From: Pseudomonadota bacterium
Lineage (GTDB): Bacteria; Pseudomonadota; Alphaproteobacteria; Azospirillales; Azospirillaceae
NCBI GenBank assembly: GCA_023413605.1
Contig: JAEZPL010000388.1
Coordinates: forward strand, 1-9,649
DNA length: 9,649 nt
Direction: 5' to 3'
A program made the position numbers and the translations under genes. Shown here piece by piece: positions 1-5,855 of this stretch. Position 1 is the first letter of the stretch; each line of letters begins with the position of its first letter. The notes beneath the pieces are model-generated. The model was given only the letters and a program-made list of their open reading frames with translations, was not told the origin of the DNA and ran no database searches.

Positions 1-627
1 CAGCACGTCGCCGGGCTGGAAGCCCCAATAGCTGTGCAGCGTCAGCGCGTTGGAGCCGAGGTTCCGGTGGCTCATCATCGCGCCCTTGGAACGCCCGGTG
101 GTGCCCGAGGTGTAGAGGATCGCGGCAAGGTCGTCGGCGGTGGCCGGCACGGTCGCGAAGTCCGCGTTCTTGCCCGCCGCCTGTTCCGGCAGGGTGCCGT
201 CACCCTTCGTGCCCAGCGTCAGCAGGTGCGCGACCTTGGCCTTGTCGGCGACCTCGCGCAGACCTTCGGCCGTGTCCGGCTTGGCGACGAAGACATGCGG
301 CTCGGCGTCGGTCAGGAAATACTCGACCTCCGCCTTGGTGTAGGCGGGGTTCAGCGGCAGATACACGCCGCCCGCGCGCACGGTCGCGAGATAGAGGATG
401 ATGTTCTCGACCGACTTTTCGACCTGCACCGCGACGCGGTCACCCTTCTTCAGGCCCAGGTCGGCCAGCAGGCGCGCGTAGCGCCCGGTCCGCTCCTCCA
501 GGTCGCCGTAGGTGACGGTGCGGCCGTCATCGAGTTCGGCGAAGGGGCGGCTGCGGTCCGCCGGGAAGCGGGAGCGGAAGAGGTCGAAGATGTTGTCGCT
601 CGCGGCGGCGGTGGCGTTGTCGGCCAT
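1..627 (-). CDS. matB: Malonyl-CoA synthetase (MatB-like), N-terminal part, cut by the window edge
   Basis: Activates malonate (in several homologues also methylmalonate) to its CoA thioester with ATP in the cytoplasm. The 209 visible codons begin MADNATAAASDNIFDLF and run off the left edge without a stop. They carry the adenylate-forming A3 phosphate-binding motif YTSGTTGRSKGAM at about residues 172-184, and the segment EKSVENIILYLATVRAGGVY (about 70-89), which is typical of rhizobial/Rhodopseudomonas MatB. A full protein would be about 500 residues, so the A5-A10 motifs are outside the window. The start is supported by a strong GGGAGGGA Shine-Dalgarno six bases upstream. The gene follows the GntR/FCD regulator on the same strand with a 91-bp gap containing a TGTATACA palindrome, which fits MatR-type control. 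The family call is strong. The exact acid preference is inferred. Confidence 0.88.
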   Translation of the reverse strand, partial: MADNATAAASDNIFDLFRSRFPADRSRPFAELDDGRTVTYGDLEERTGRYARLLADLGLKKGDRVAVQVEKSVENIILYLATVRAGGVYLPLNPAYTKAEVEYFLTDAEPHVFVAKPDTAEGLREVADKAKVAHLLTLGTKGDGTLPEQAAGKNADFATVPATADDLAAILYTSGTTGRSKGAMMSHRNLGSNALTLHSYWGFQPGDVL

Positions 628-633
628 GTGCAC

Positions 634-641
634 TCCCTCCC
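634..641 (-). promoter_or_regulatory. Ribosome binding site of matB
   Basis: Read on the minus strand this is GGGAGGGA, six bases before the ATG at 627. It fixes the start of the matB-like gene. The overlapping ATG candidate slightly upstream (minus strand, just before the GGGAGGGA) has no such site. Confidence 0.7.
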
Positions 642-697
642 ATGCGCACCAAACTCGGGAGTGTCGATGTAGCACAGGATAGTCCGAAGGGCCACAG

Positions 698-711
698 TTT
701 TGTATACAGAA
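698..711. promoter_or_regulatory. Putative MatR-type operator A, upstream of matB
   Basis: The sequence TTTTGTATACAGAA is an inverted repeat centred on GTATAC, with six of seven base pairs symmetric. It fits the T-GT-AC-A consensus known for operators of the FadR/FCD branch of GntR regulators. It lies 71 bases before the matB start and just after the regulator's stop codon. Read on the opposite strand, the site at 1576-1589 matches it at 13 of 14 positions. Binding by the neighbouring regulator is inferred. Confidence 0.6.
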
Positions 712-718
712 AGGCGCG

Positions 719-1429
719 CTATTGTATTCCGCTGCCGCCCATGATGGACACGAACTCGGCAAAGATATCGATCTGGATGGTGACGTGCCGCCGCATGGCG
801 TTGTAGGCGGCCTCCGGATCGCCGGTCAGGATCGCCTCCACCACGTCGTCGTGCTCATTGTAGCTGTCGTTGATTCGCGACGGGTGGTTCAGCTGGTAAC
901 GGCGGTAGGGGGCGAGGCGCGCGAACAGGCCGCGGGCGATTTCCTGGAGCGGCTCGTTGTGGCTGCCGGCCTGGACCGCTTCGTGGAACTCCCGGTTCAG
1001 GGCGTAGTAGGCGTCCAGCTCCCGCGCCTTCATGTGCGTTTTGGAGGCCTCGTGCAGCCGCTTCAGGGTCTGCTTCTCCTCCTCCGACATGCGGCGGGCG
1101 GCGTAGCGGGCGCACAGCCCCTCGATCTCCGACATCACCTCGAACATCTGCACCATGCGGTGCAGTTTCAGCGAGGCGACCACCGCGCCGTGGCGCGGCT
1201 GCTTTTCCACCAGCCCGGCGTGGACGAGCTGGAGGATCGCCTCGCGAATCGGCGTGCGGGAGATGTTGAAGCGCTGCGCAAGGCTTTCCTCGTCCAGGCG
1301 CGTGCCGGGGCGCAGGCGGCCCAGGAAAATATCTTCCTCAATGGCCAGCCGCACTTCGTCGGCGCGCGTAACGCCCTTCCTGTCGCCTGTCTTTTCGCCC
1401 GTCTTGTTGTTGGTAATCCGATCGCTCAT
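719..1429 (-). CDS. matR: GntR-family (FCD) transcriptional regulator, MatR-like
   Basis: Cytoplasmic DNA-binding regulator of 236 residues. The winged helix-turn-helix covers about residues 20-88 and contains the GntR hallmark ESLAQRFNISRTPIREAILQ. The C-terminal FCD ligand domain (about 95-225) keeps the likely metal/ligand residues N145, H149 (NREFHEAV), H193 (NEHDDVV) and H215 (MRRHVT). Position next to matB and the TTGTATACA-type palindromes on both sides suggest the malonate regulator MatR, sensing malonate or a related acid. That function is inferred from context. The start is uncertain: the chosen ATG has AAGGA ten bases upstream, but an in-frame ATG at 1492 has GGAG at an ideal eight bases and would add 21 residues. 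The extension has weaker GC3 than the core, so the shorter form is preferred. It is divergent from the acyl-CoA dehydrogenase and probably autoregulated through the site at 1576-1589. Confidence 0.85.
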   Translation of the reverse strand: MSDRITNNKTGEKTGDRKGVTRADEVRLAIEEDIFLGRLRPGTRLDEESLAQRFNISRTPIREAILQLVHAGLVEKQPRHGAVVASLKLHRMVQMFEVMSEIEGLCARYAARRMSEEEKQTLKRLHEASKTHMKARELDAYYALNREFHEAVQAGSHNEPLQEIARGLFARLAPYRRYQLNHPSRINDSYNEHDDVVEAILTGDPEAAYNAMRRHVTIQIDIFAEFVSIMGGSGIQ

Positions 1430-1575
1430 CCCGAGCGTGTCCTTTTCCTCATCCGCGGCATTCCGCCGCCCTGGCAAACGCACCACACTCATCGGCATTT
1501 CTCCACGCCTTGTCCAGCGCCGGAAAACCAAGCCCGAACACGGGAGTGCCGCTGTTGCAACACGTCCCGGCCCGG

Positions 1576-1589
1576 TTCTGTATACAAGA
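1576..1589. promoter_or_regulatory. Putative MatR-type operator B, in the regulator/dehydrogenase divergent region
   Basis: The plus strand reads TTCTGTATACAAGA; the minus strand reads TCTTGTATACAGAA, one base different from operator A. The TGTATACA core is perfectly symmetric. The site lies between the regulator (minus) and the isobutyryl-CoA dehydrogenase (plus), so it could control both. It overlaps the -10 region of a candidate minus-strand promoter. Scanning by eye I find no further GTATAC in the window. A weaker inverted repeat, GTATC-N6-GATAC, follows at 1602-1617. Confidence 0.6.
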
Positions 1590-1609
1590 TGTGGACACCA
1601 CGTATCCAA
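1581..1609 (-). promoter_or_regulatory. Candidate promoter of the GntR/FCD regulator
   Basis: On the minus strand TTGGAT (1604-1609) and TGTATA (1581-1586) are spaced by 17 bases, a tolerable sigma70-like arrangement. The -10 element falls inside operator B, which would suit autorepression. The match to consensus is only moderate. A plus-strand alternative, TTGCAA at 1555-1560 with TGTATA at 1579-1584 (18-base spacer), could serve the dehydrogenase operon and also overlaps the operator. Confidence 0.3.
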
Positions 1610-1722
1610 CATGATACTCCTCGGCATCAAGAATGAGAACCGGAGATCCGCTGACGGCCAACGACCGAAGCGTTTCCGGGTCAAGGTGCCGAGGGCACGA
1701 GCGGTCTGGGGGAGGTTCGCGC

Positions 1723-2862
1723 ATGGATTTTGCGCTTTCCGAGGAGCAGCAGGCGTTCCGTGACACCGCGCGCGACTTCGCGCAGCAGGAAATGGCGCCA
1801 CACGCGGCCCGTTGGGACGCGGAAGGCATCTTCCCGGTCGACACGCTGCGCCAGGCGGCAGCGCTGGGCTTCGCGGGCATCTATGTCGGCGACGACGTCG
1901 GCGGATCCGGCCTCGGCCGGCTCGACGCCGCGGTGATCTTCGAGGAACTGGCGGCGGCCTGCCCGTCGACCGCGGCCTACATCTCCATCCACAACATGGC
2001 GTCGTGGATGATCGACCGTTTCGGCAACCAGGAACAGCGCGGGCGCTTCCTGCCGAAGCTGACGAGCATGGAGCATTTCGCCAGCTATTGCCTGACGGAG
2101 CCCGGCGCCGGATCCGACGCGGCCTCGCTGCGGACGCGGGCGGAGCGGGACGGCGACCAATACGTCCTGAACGGGTCGAAGGCCTTCATTTCCGGCGGCG
2201 GCTCGTCCGACGTCTATGTCTGCATGGTCCGCACGGGCGAACCCGGGCCGAAGGGCATTTCCTGCATCGCGGTGGAGAAGGGCACGCCCGGCCTGTCCTT
2301 CGGCAAGCAGGAGCACAAGCTGGGTTGGAAAAGCCAGCCGACCTCCGCCGTCATCTTCGAAAACTGCCGCGTCCCCGTCGCCAACCGCATCGGTGAGGAA
2401 GGGGAAGGCTTCAAGATCGCCATGAAGGGGCTGGACGGCGGGCGCCTGAACATCGCCGCCTGCTCCATCGGCGGTGCGCGCTTCTGCCTGGAGCAGGCCA
2501 TCGCCTACACCACGGAGCGCAAGCAGTTCGGCAAGCCGTTGAACGCCTTCCAGGCGTTGCAGTTCAAGCTGGCCGACATGGCGACGGAACTGGACGCGGC
2601 GCGCCTGATGCTGCACCGCGCGGCCAGCAGCCTCGACGCCGCCTCGCCCGACGCCACCACGCACTGCGCGATGGCCAAGCGCTTCGCCACCGACGTCGGT
2701 TTCCAGGTGGTGAACGAGGCGCTGCAGCTGCACGGCGGCTACGGTTACATCAAGGAATACCCGATCGAGCGGTATTTCCGGGATCTGCGCGTCCACCAGA
2801 TCCTCGAAGGCACCAACGAAATCATGCGCGTCATCATCGCCCGCCAGCTGATGGGTGGTTGA
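1723..2862 (+). CDS. Isobutyryl-CoA dehydrogenase (ACAD8-like acyl-CoA dehydrogenase)
   Basis: FAD flavoenzyme of 379 residues, predicted to oxidise isobutyryl-CoA to methacrylyl-CoA in valine degradation and pass electrons to ETF. Both acyl-CoA dehydrogenase signatures are present: CLTEPGAGSDA (about 123-133) and the QLHGGYGYIKEY region (about 336-347). The catalytic base is Glu362 in ILEGTNEIMR. Segments such as STAAYISIHNM (82-92), LNGSKAFISGGG (149-160) and VEKGTPGLSFGK (184-195) match what I know of human ACAD8, which favours isobutyryl-CoA over short- or 2-methyl-branched-chain substrates. Length is typical of the family. GGAGG lies seven bases before the ATG and decides this start over the upstream in-frame ATG at 1633. 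The 3-hydroxyisobutyrate dehydrogenase gene follows 83 bp downstream on the same strand, supporting the valine assignment. Substrate identity remains inference. Confidence 0.9.
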   Translation: MDFALSEEQQAFRDTARDFAQQEMAPHAARWDAEGIFPVDTLRQAAALGFAGIYVGDDVGGSGLGRLDAAVIFEELAAACPSTAAYISIHNMASWMIDRFGNQEQRGRFLPKLTSMEHFASYCLTEPGAGSDAASLRTRAERDGDQYVLNGSKAFISGGGSSDVYVCMVRTGEPGPKGISCIAVEKGTPGLSFGKQEHKLGWKSQPTSAVIFENCRVPVANRIGEEGEGFKIAMKGLDGGRLNIAACSIGGARFCLEQAIAYTTERKQFGKPLNAFQALQFKLADMATELDAARLMLHRAASSLDAASPDATTHCAMAKRFATDVGFQVVNEALQLHGGYGYIKEYPIERYFRDLRVHQILEGTNEIMRVIIARQLMGG

Positions 2863-2945
2863 ACGGGGCGGCTGAGGGCTTTTGCGGAACGCTGAAAGCC
2901 GCCGGCGGCCAACGCCGGATGGCATGGAAACAAGGGGGAAACGCC

Positions 2946-3836
2946 ATGGCGACTGTCGCCTTTATCGGGCTCGGCAACATGGGTGCGCCGATGATGCGCA
3001 ACCTTCTGAAGGCCGGCCATTCGGTCCTGGCCTTCGACCTGTCGGAGGCCGCCTGCAACGCCGCGCGCGACGCGGGCGCCACCGTCGCCGCGGGTCCCGG
3101 CGCCGCGGCGGCCGGGGCCGAGGTGGTGGTTACCATGCTGCCCGCCGGCAAGCATGTGCGCGAGGTCTACACGGGCGAAGGCGGCATCATCGCCAGCGCG
3201 AAGCCGGGCAGTCTGTTCATCGACAGCTCCACCGTCGACGTTGACAGCGCCCGCGCCGTCGCTGCCGCCGCGGAGGCCGCCGGCCACGCCATGGTGGACG
3301 CGCCGGTGTCCGGTGGTGTCGGCGGGGCAGAGGCCGGCACGCTGACCTTCATGGTCGGTGGCTCGGAGGCAGCCTTCCAGCGCGCCGAGCCGATCCTGGC
3401 CGCCATGGGCAAGACCATCGTGCACACCGGCGGGGCGGGCAACGGGCAGGCCGCGAAGATCTGCAACAACATGATCCTCGGCATCTCGATGATCGGCGTG
3501 TCGGAGGCCTTCGCGCTCGCCGAGAAGCTGGGCCTGGAATCGCAGAAGCTGTTCGACGTGGCGTCCAAGTCGTCGGGCCAGTGCTGGTCGCTGACCAGCT
3601 ATTGCCCGGTGCCGGGCCCGGTCCCGACCTCGCCCGCCAACCGCGACTACCAGCCGGGCTTCGCCGCCGCGCTGATGCTGAAGGATCTGAAGCTGGCGGT
3701 CGAGGCCGGCCAGAGCACCGGCAGCCCGTTGCCGCTGGGCGGCGAGGCCGCGCAGATGTACGCGCTGTTCTGCAACGCCGGCTTTGGCGGCAAGGACTTC
3801 TCCGGCATCGTGAACATGCTGCGCGGGAAGAGCTGA
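2946..3836 (+). CDS. mmsB: 3-hydroxyisobutyrate dehydrogenase
   Basis: NAD-dependent oxidation of 3-hydroxyisobutyrate to methylmalonate semialdehyde, a late step of valine catabolism, in the cytoplasm. The protein has 296 residues, the usual length. The N-terminal Rossmann motif GLGNMGAPM spans about 8-16. The substrate-binding stretch DAPVSGGVGGAEAGTL lies at 118-133. The catalytic lysine is K171 in GQAAKICNN, with N175 as its partner. The segment SSGQCWSLTSYCPVPGP (209-225) is characteristic of true 3-hydroxyisobutyrate dehydrogenases rather than tartronate semialdehyde reductases. The start at ATG 2946 is preceded by AAGGGGGAA; an upstream in-frame ATG at 2859 overlaps the dehydrogenase stop and would add residues not seen in the family. 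It probably shares a transcript with the dehydrogenase. The short gap between them holds GC-rich symmetry (2898-2909 is a 12-bp palindrome; GGCGGCT at 2867-2873 pairs with 2897-2903) but no clear terminator. Confidence 0.93.
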   Translation: MATVAFIGLGNMGAPMMRNLLKAGHSVLAFDLSEAACNAARDAGATVAAGPGAAAAGAEVVVTMLPAGKHVREVYTGEGGIIASAKPGSLFIDSSTVDVDSARAVAAAAEAAGHAMVDAPVSGGVGGAEAGTLTFMVGGSEAAFQRAEPILAAMGKTIVHTGGAGNGQAAKICNNMILGISMIGVSEAFALAEKLGLESQKLFDVASKSSGQCWSLTSYCPVPGPVPTSPANRDYQPGFAAALMLKDLKLAVEAGQSTGSPLPLGGEAAQMYALFCNAGFGGKDFSGIVNMLRGKS

Positions 3837-3911
3837 TCCGTTCGGATGGCCGCTTCGGTCCGTGACCGCGGTCCCGGCCTCTCGCGGGAACTTCGATCCC
3901 GCTGGCGGCAG

Positions 3912-3932
3912 GCGGATGCCAGAGGCATCCGC
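3912..3932. terminator. GC-rich hairpin downstream of mmsB
   Basis: GCGGATGCC and GGCATCCGC form a perfect 9-bp stem with a three-base loop (AGA). No U-tract follows, so it is either a weak intrinsic terminator or an RNA-stabilising 3' end. A weaker 6-bp stem, GCGGGA/TCCCGC (3884-3889 with 3897-3902), lies just before it. Confidence 0.4.
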
Positions 3933-3963
3933 TGAGGGCCGGCGAATGAGGCCATGTGAAGCT

Positions 3964-3985
3964 AAAGCGAATAAAAATTCGCTTT
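3964..3985. terminator. AT-rich bidirectional hairpin between convergent genes
   Basis: AAAGCGAAT and ATTCGCTTT form a perfect 9-bp stem around a four-base AAAA loop. It lies between the mmsB stop (3836) and the stop of the minus-strand fusion gene (4002). The A/T-rich base and loop in an otherwise GC-rich region suit a shared terminator for both converging transcripts. A long U-run after the stem is lacking on either side, so the strength is uncertain. Confidence 0.45.
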
Positions 3986-4001
3986 GGAGGTTCGGCGCCG
4001 C

Positions 4002-5669
4002 TCAATCCCCCTGTTGCATGACGATGGCGTCGGACCCCAGCCCGCGGAAGTGGACGTTTCCACCGCCGTCCAGGAAGGCCCAGTCGCCGGTGAGATAGTA
4101 GCGGCGGCCATGGCGGAAACGAGAGGCAGTGCGGTCGGGATCGTTGGCGTAGGCCTCGAACCAGAAAAGGGGCGATTTCTCCACATCGATGGCGATCTCG
4201 CCGGCGCCGCCGATCGGGGCCTCGCGGCCTTCCGGATCGAGGATCACCACCCGGAAACCCGGCATCGGCCGGCCCAGCGACGCGTCCGCCGGCCGGTCGG
4301 CGTGGTCGGGGTCGTAGCGGTTCATCATGAAGATGCCGGTTTCGCGTTGGCCGTATTGGTCGAGCAGCGGAACCTTCACCACCCGGTTGGCCCAGCCGAT
4401 CAGCTCCGGCGGCAGCGGCTCGCCGACCACCGACAGAATTCGCAACGACAGCGGGCGCGGTCCGCCCTCCGGGTCGGCGCTGTGCCAGGCGCGAATCTGG
4501 GAGGGCGCGCAGGTCAGGTTGGTGACGCCGAACTTCGTCAGCATCCGGTATCCTTGCCGCACGTCGTAGGGACCGTCGCAGAAGATGGTGGTGCGCCCCA
4601 GCAGCAGCGGCCCGACCAGCCCGTAATAGGCGCCGTAGGCCCAGCCGGGGTCGGCCATGTTCCAGTAGATGTCGTCGTCGCGCAGGTCGAGGCCGATGCG
4701 CATGTACTGCTCGATCCCCGAGAGCGCCTTGACGGGCAGGGAAACGCCGAGCGGCTTCGGCTCCGATCCGGAGGTGTAGATCAGCGCGAAGGCGTCGCGG
4801 TCGGCGTAACGGGCGATGTCGGCCAGAGGGGCGGCCTCGTGCAGGGCGGACCAGAAGGGCACAGCGTCGGCACCGGGGCCGAAAGCCTCGTCGCCCTCCA
4901 CCATCACCAGCGAGCGGCTGTTGTCGCGCGGGATCTTGCGGCGCAGGAAGCCGTTGGTGACGATCACCCGCGCCTCGCTGTCGGCCAACCGGTAGGCCAC
5001 CGCGGTCGGCGCGTAGGTGGTGAACAGCGGCATGTAGACGCCGCCCAGCCGCCAGATCGCCAGCGCGGCGATCAGCAGCTCCGGCCCCTTGGGCAGCAGC
5101 ACCGCCACGCGGTCGCCGCGCCCGACGCCGAGCCCGTGCAGAACCGTGGCGAAACGGGCCGAGTCGCGCTCCAGCCGGGCGAAGCTCAGTTCGGTGGTCT
5201 GGCCGGCGACGCTCTCGTGCAGCAGGGCGGCGCGCGCGCCGTCGGTGCGGGCGTGGCGGTCGCACAGCAGATCGGCCAGTGGGATCGAATCGCCCTGGTA
5301 TTCCGGCCGCAGGAAGGCGGACGGGCGCACGGCGATGGCTTCGGGCTCCGGCGCCGGCTCCTCGTCGGGACGGTAGCGGTCGGCGGCGATGCGGCCGAGC
5401 GAATCCAGTTCCGGTCCCAGGTGGTAGCGGCGGCTGCGCGGGTCCTGGTCGATGAAGCGTTCCCGCGCCAGCGCGGTCAGCAGACGGTGCGCGGTCGCTT
5501 TCGACAGGTTGGTCGCGCTCATCAGATCGGACAGCCGCGCCCCTTCGGTTCCATGGTCGGCGACGGCGCGCAGCAGGGCCAGCGCGCGCTCCAGGCTTTG
5601 GGTGCCGCCGGACGAACCGGCGGAGGCGGATTCGATGTCGTGGTCGGTTCGGGTCATGGCAAGGTCCAT
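4002..5669 (-). CDS. IclR-type HTH fused to a truncated AMP-binding (acyl-CoA synthetase) domain; probable ligand-sensing regulator
   Basis: A 555-residue two-part protein. Residues about 24-98 form an IclR winged helix-turn-helix (SLERALALLRAV, then LSDLMSATNLSKATAHRLL and RRYHLGPELDSLG). The IclR effector domain is missing. After a Pro/Glu-rich linker (about 99-125), residues 126-550 resemble the large domain of ACSM/propionyl-type acyl-CoA synthetases (YWNMADPGWAYGAYYG, 335-350; VVGEPLPPEL, 414-423). Catalytic motifs are altered: A3 reads YTSGSEPKPLGV (298-309), losing the TTG and the lysine of canonical TSGTTGxPKG; A5 reads YGQRE instead of YGQTE; the hinge reads GLGSDAI instead of GRxDDxI. 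TGD (527-529) remains. The protein ends there, so the C-terminal subdomain with its catalytic lysine is absent. It is divergent from the liv/ligase operon, and both flank GGTCCA-N5-TGGACC palindromes. The ATG at 5669 has AAGG eight bases upstream; an in-frame ATG at 5657 would give 551 residues. Architecture is seen directly; regulation and sensing are inferred. Confidence 0.85.
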   Translation of the reverse strand: MDLAMTRTDHDIESASAGSSGGTQSLERALALLRAVADHGTEGARLSDLMSATNLSKATAHRLLTALARERFIDQDPRSRRYHLGPELDSLGRIAADRYRPDEEPAPEPEAIAVRPSAFLRPEYQGDSIPLADLLCDRHARTDGARAALLHESVAGQTTELSFARLERDSARFATVLHGLGVGRGDRVAVLLPKGPELLIAALAIWRLGGVYMPLFTTYAPTAVAYRLADSEARVIVTNGFLRRKIPRDNSRSLVMVEGDEAFGPGADAVPFWSALHEAAPLADIARYADRDAFALIYTSGSEPKPLGVSLPVKALSGIEQYMRIGLDLRDDDIYWNMADPGWAYGAYYGLVGPLLLGRTTIFCDGPYDVRQGYRMLTKFGVTNLTCAPSQIRAWHSADPEGGPRPLSLRILSVVGEPLPPELIGWANRVVKVPLLDQYGQRETGIFMMNRYDPDHADRPADASLGRPMPGFRVVILDPEGREAPIGGAGEIAIDVEKSPLFWFEAYANDPDRTASRFRHGRRYYLTGDWAFLDGGGNVHFRGLGSDAIVMQQGD

Positions 5670-5683
5670 ATTATGGACCTTGC
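5659..5683. promoter_or_regulatory. 25-bp perfect palindrome, operator 1, overlapping the fusion gene start
   Basis: Two 12-base arms (GCAAGGTCCATA and its reverse complement) surround a single central T. The core GGTCCA-N5-TGGACC resembles the A/T-centred inverted repeats reported for IclR-family operators. It contains the ATG at 5669 and its AAGG ribosome binding sequence, so protein bound here would block the fusion gene. A 17-bp core with 15 identical positions recurs at 5778-5794. Confidence 0.7.
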
Positions 5684-5727
5684 GACCGCTTGTCGCCCGA
5701 AAAACATGCGTGCTCGGAATGTCCGTA

Positions 5728-5757
5728 TTGAAAACTTAGCAGTTCCCGGTTTATAGT
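5728..5757 (+). promoter_or_regulatory. sigma70-like promoter of the livG-ligase-livH operon
   Basis: TTGAAA (5728-5733) and TATAGT (5752-5757) are separated by 18 bases, a close match to the sigma70 consensus in an otherwise GC-rich region. Transcription would start near 5764. That places operator 2 at roughly +14 to +31, a repressing position, and operator 1 about 45 bases upstream of the -35. The leader also holds a short GTTCG-N5-CGAAC repeat at 5796-5810. Confidence 0.55.
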
Positions 5758-5777
5758 GCGGGCGTTGCGCAAAGGAC

Positions 5778-5794
5778 GGTCCACAATATGGACC
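5778..5794. promoter_or_regulatory. Operator 2, second copy of the GGTCCA-N5-TGGACC palindrome
   Basis: GGTCCACAATATGGACC matches the 17-bp core of operator 1 at 15 of 17 positions, both differences lying in the centre. It sits just downstream of the predicted start of the liv transcript. Its centre (5786) is 115 bp from that of operator 1 (5671), close to 11 helical turns, which would allow looping. The likely ligand is the IclR-type HTH of the divergent fusion protein. Confidence 0.65.
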
Positions 5795-5845
5795 AGTTCG
5801 CAGGCCGAACGATCCGGCGAACGACAAAATCAGTTCCACAGCAAC

Positions 5846-5853
5846 GGAGGAGG
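5846..5853 (+). promoter_or_regulatory. Ribosome binding site of livG
   Basis: GGAGGAGG ends two bases before the ATG at 5856, and its first GGAGG lies five bases before that ATG. It is a strong site that fixes the start of livG. Confidence 0.65.
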
Positions 5854-5855
5854 AA

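Noticed and set aside
1429..1801. Longer N-terminal extension of the GntR regulator up to 1801
   Set aside because: It would cover operator B and the start of the dehydrogenase gene, and the translated extension has no family similarity. Only the starts at 1429 or 1492 are credible.
2898..2909. 12-bp GC palindrome between the dehydrogenase and mmsB
   Set aside because: Only G and C, no U-tract and no second copy seen; such symmetry is expected by chance in GC-rich DNA.
1681..2925. 414-codon minus-strand open frame opposite the isobutyryl-CoA dehydrogenase
   Set aside because: Antisense shadow of a gene with both acyl-CoA dehydrogenase signatures; no motif of its own.
4002..4030. Frameshift in the GGGGG run at the end of the fusion gene as the cause of its missing C-terminal domain
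   Set aside because: Neither alternative frame beyond the run resembles an AMP-binding C-terminal domain, and only 165 bp remain before mmsB. A single indel error does not explain the truncation.
3984..5756. 590-codon plus-strand open frame opposite the IclR-synthetase gene
   Set aside because: Composition is dominated by R, V, G, Q, A, H and D without any recognisable domain, as expected for the reverse complement of a GC-rich coding frame. The minus-strand frame shows clear family motifs.
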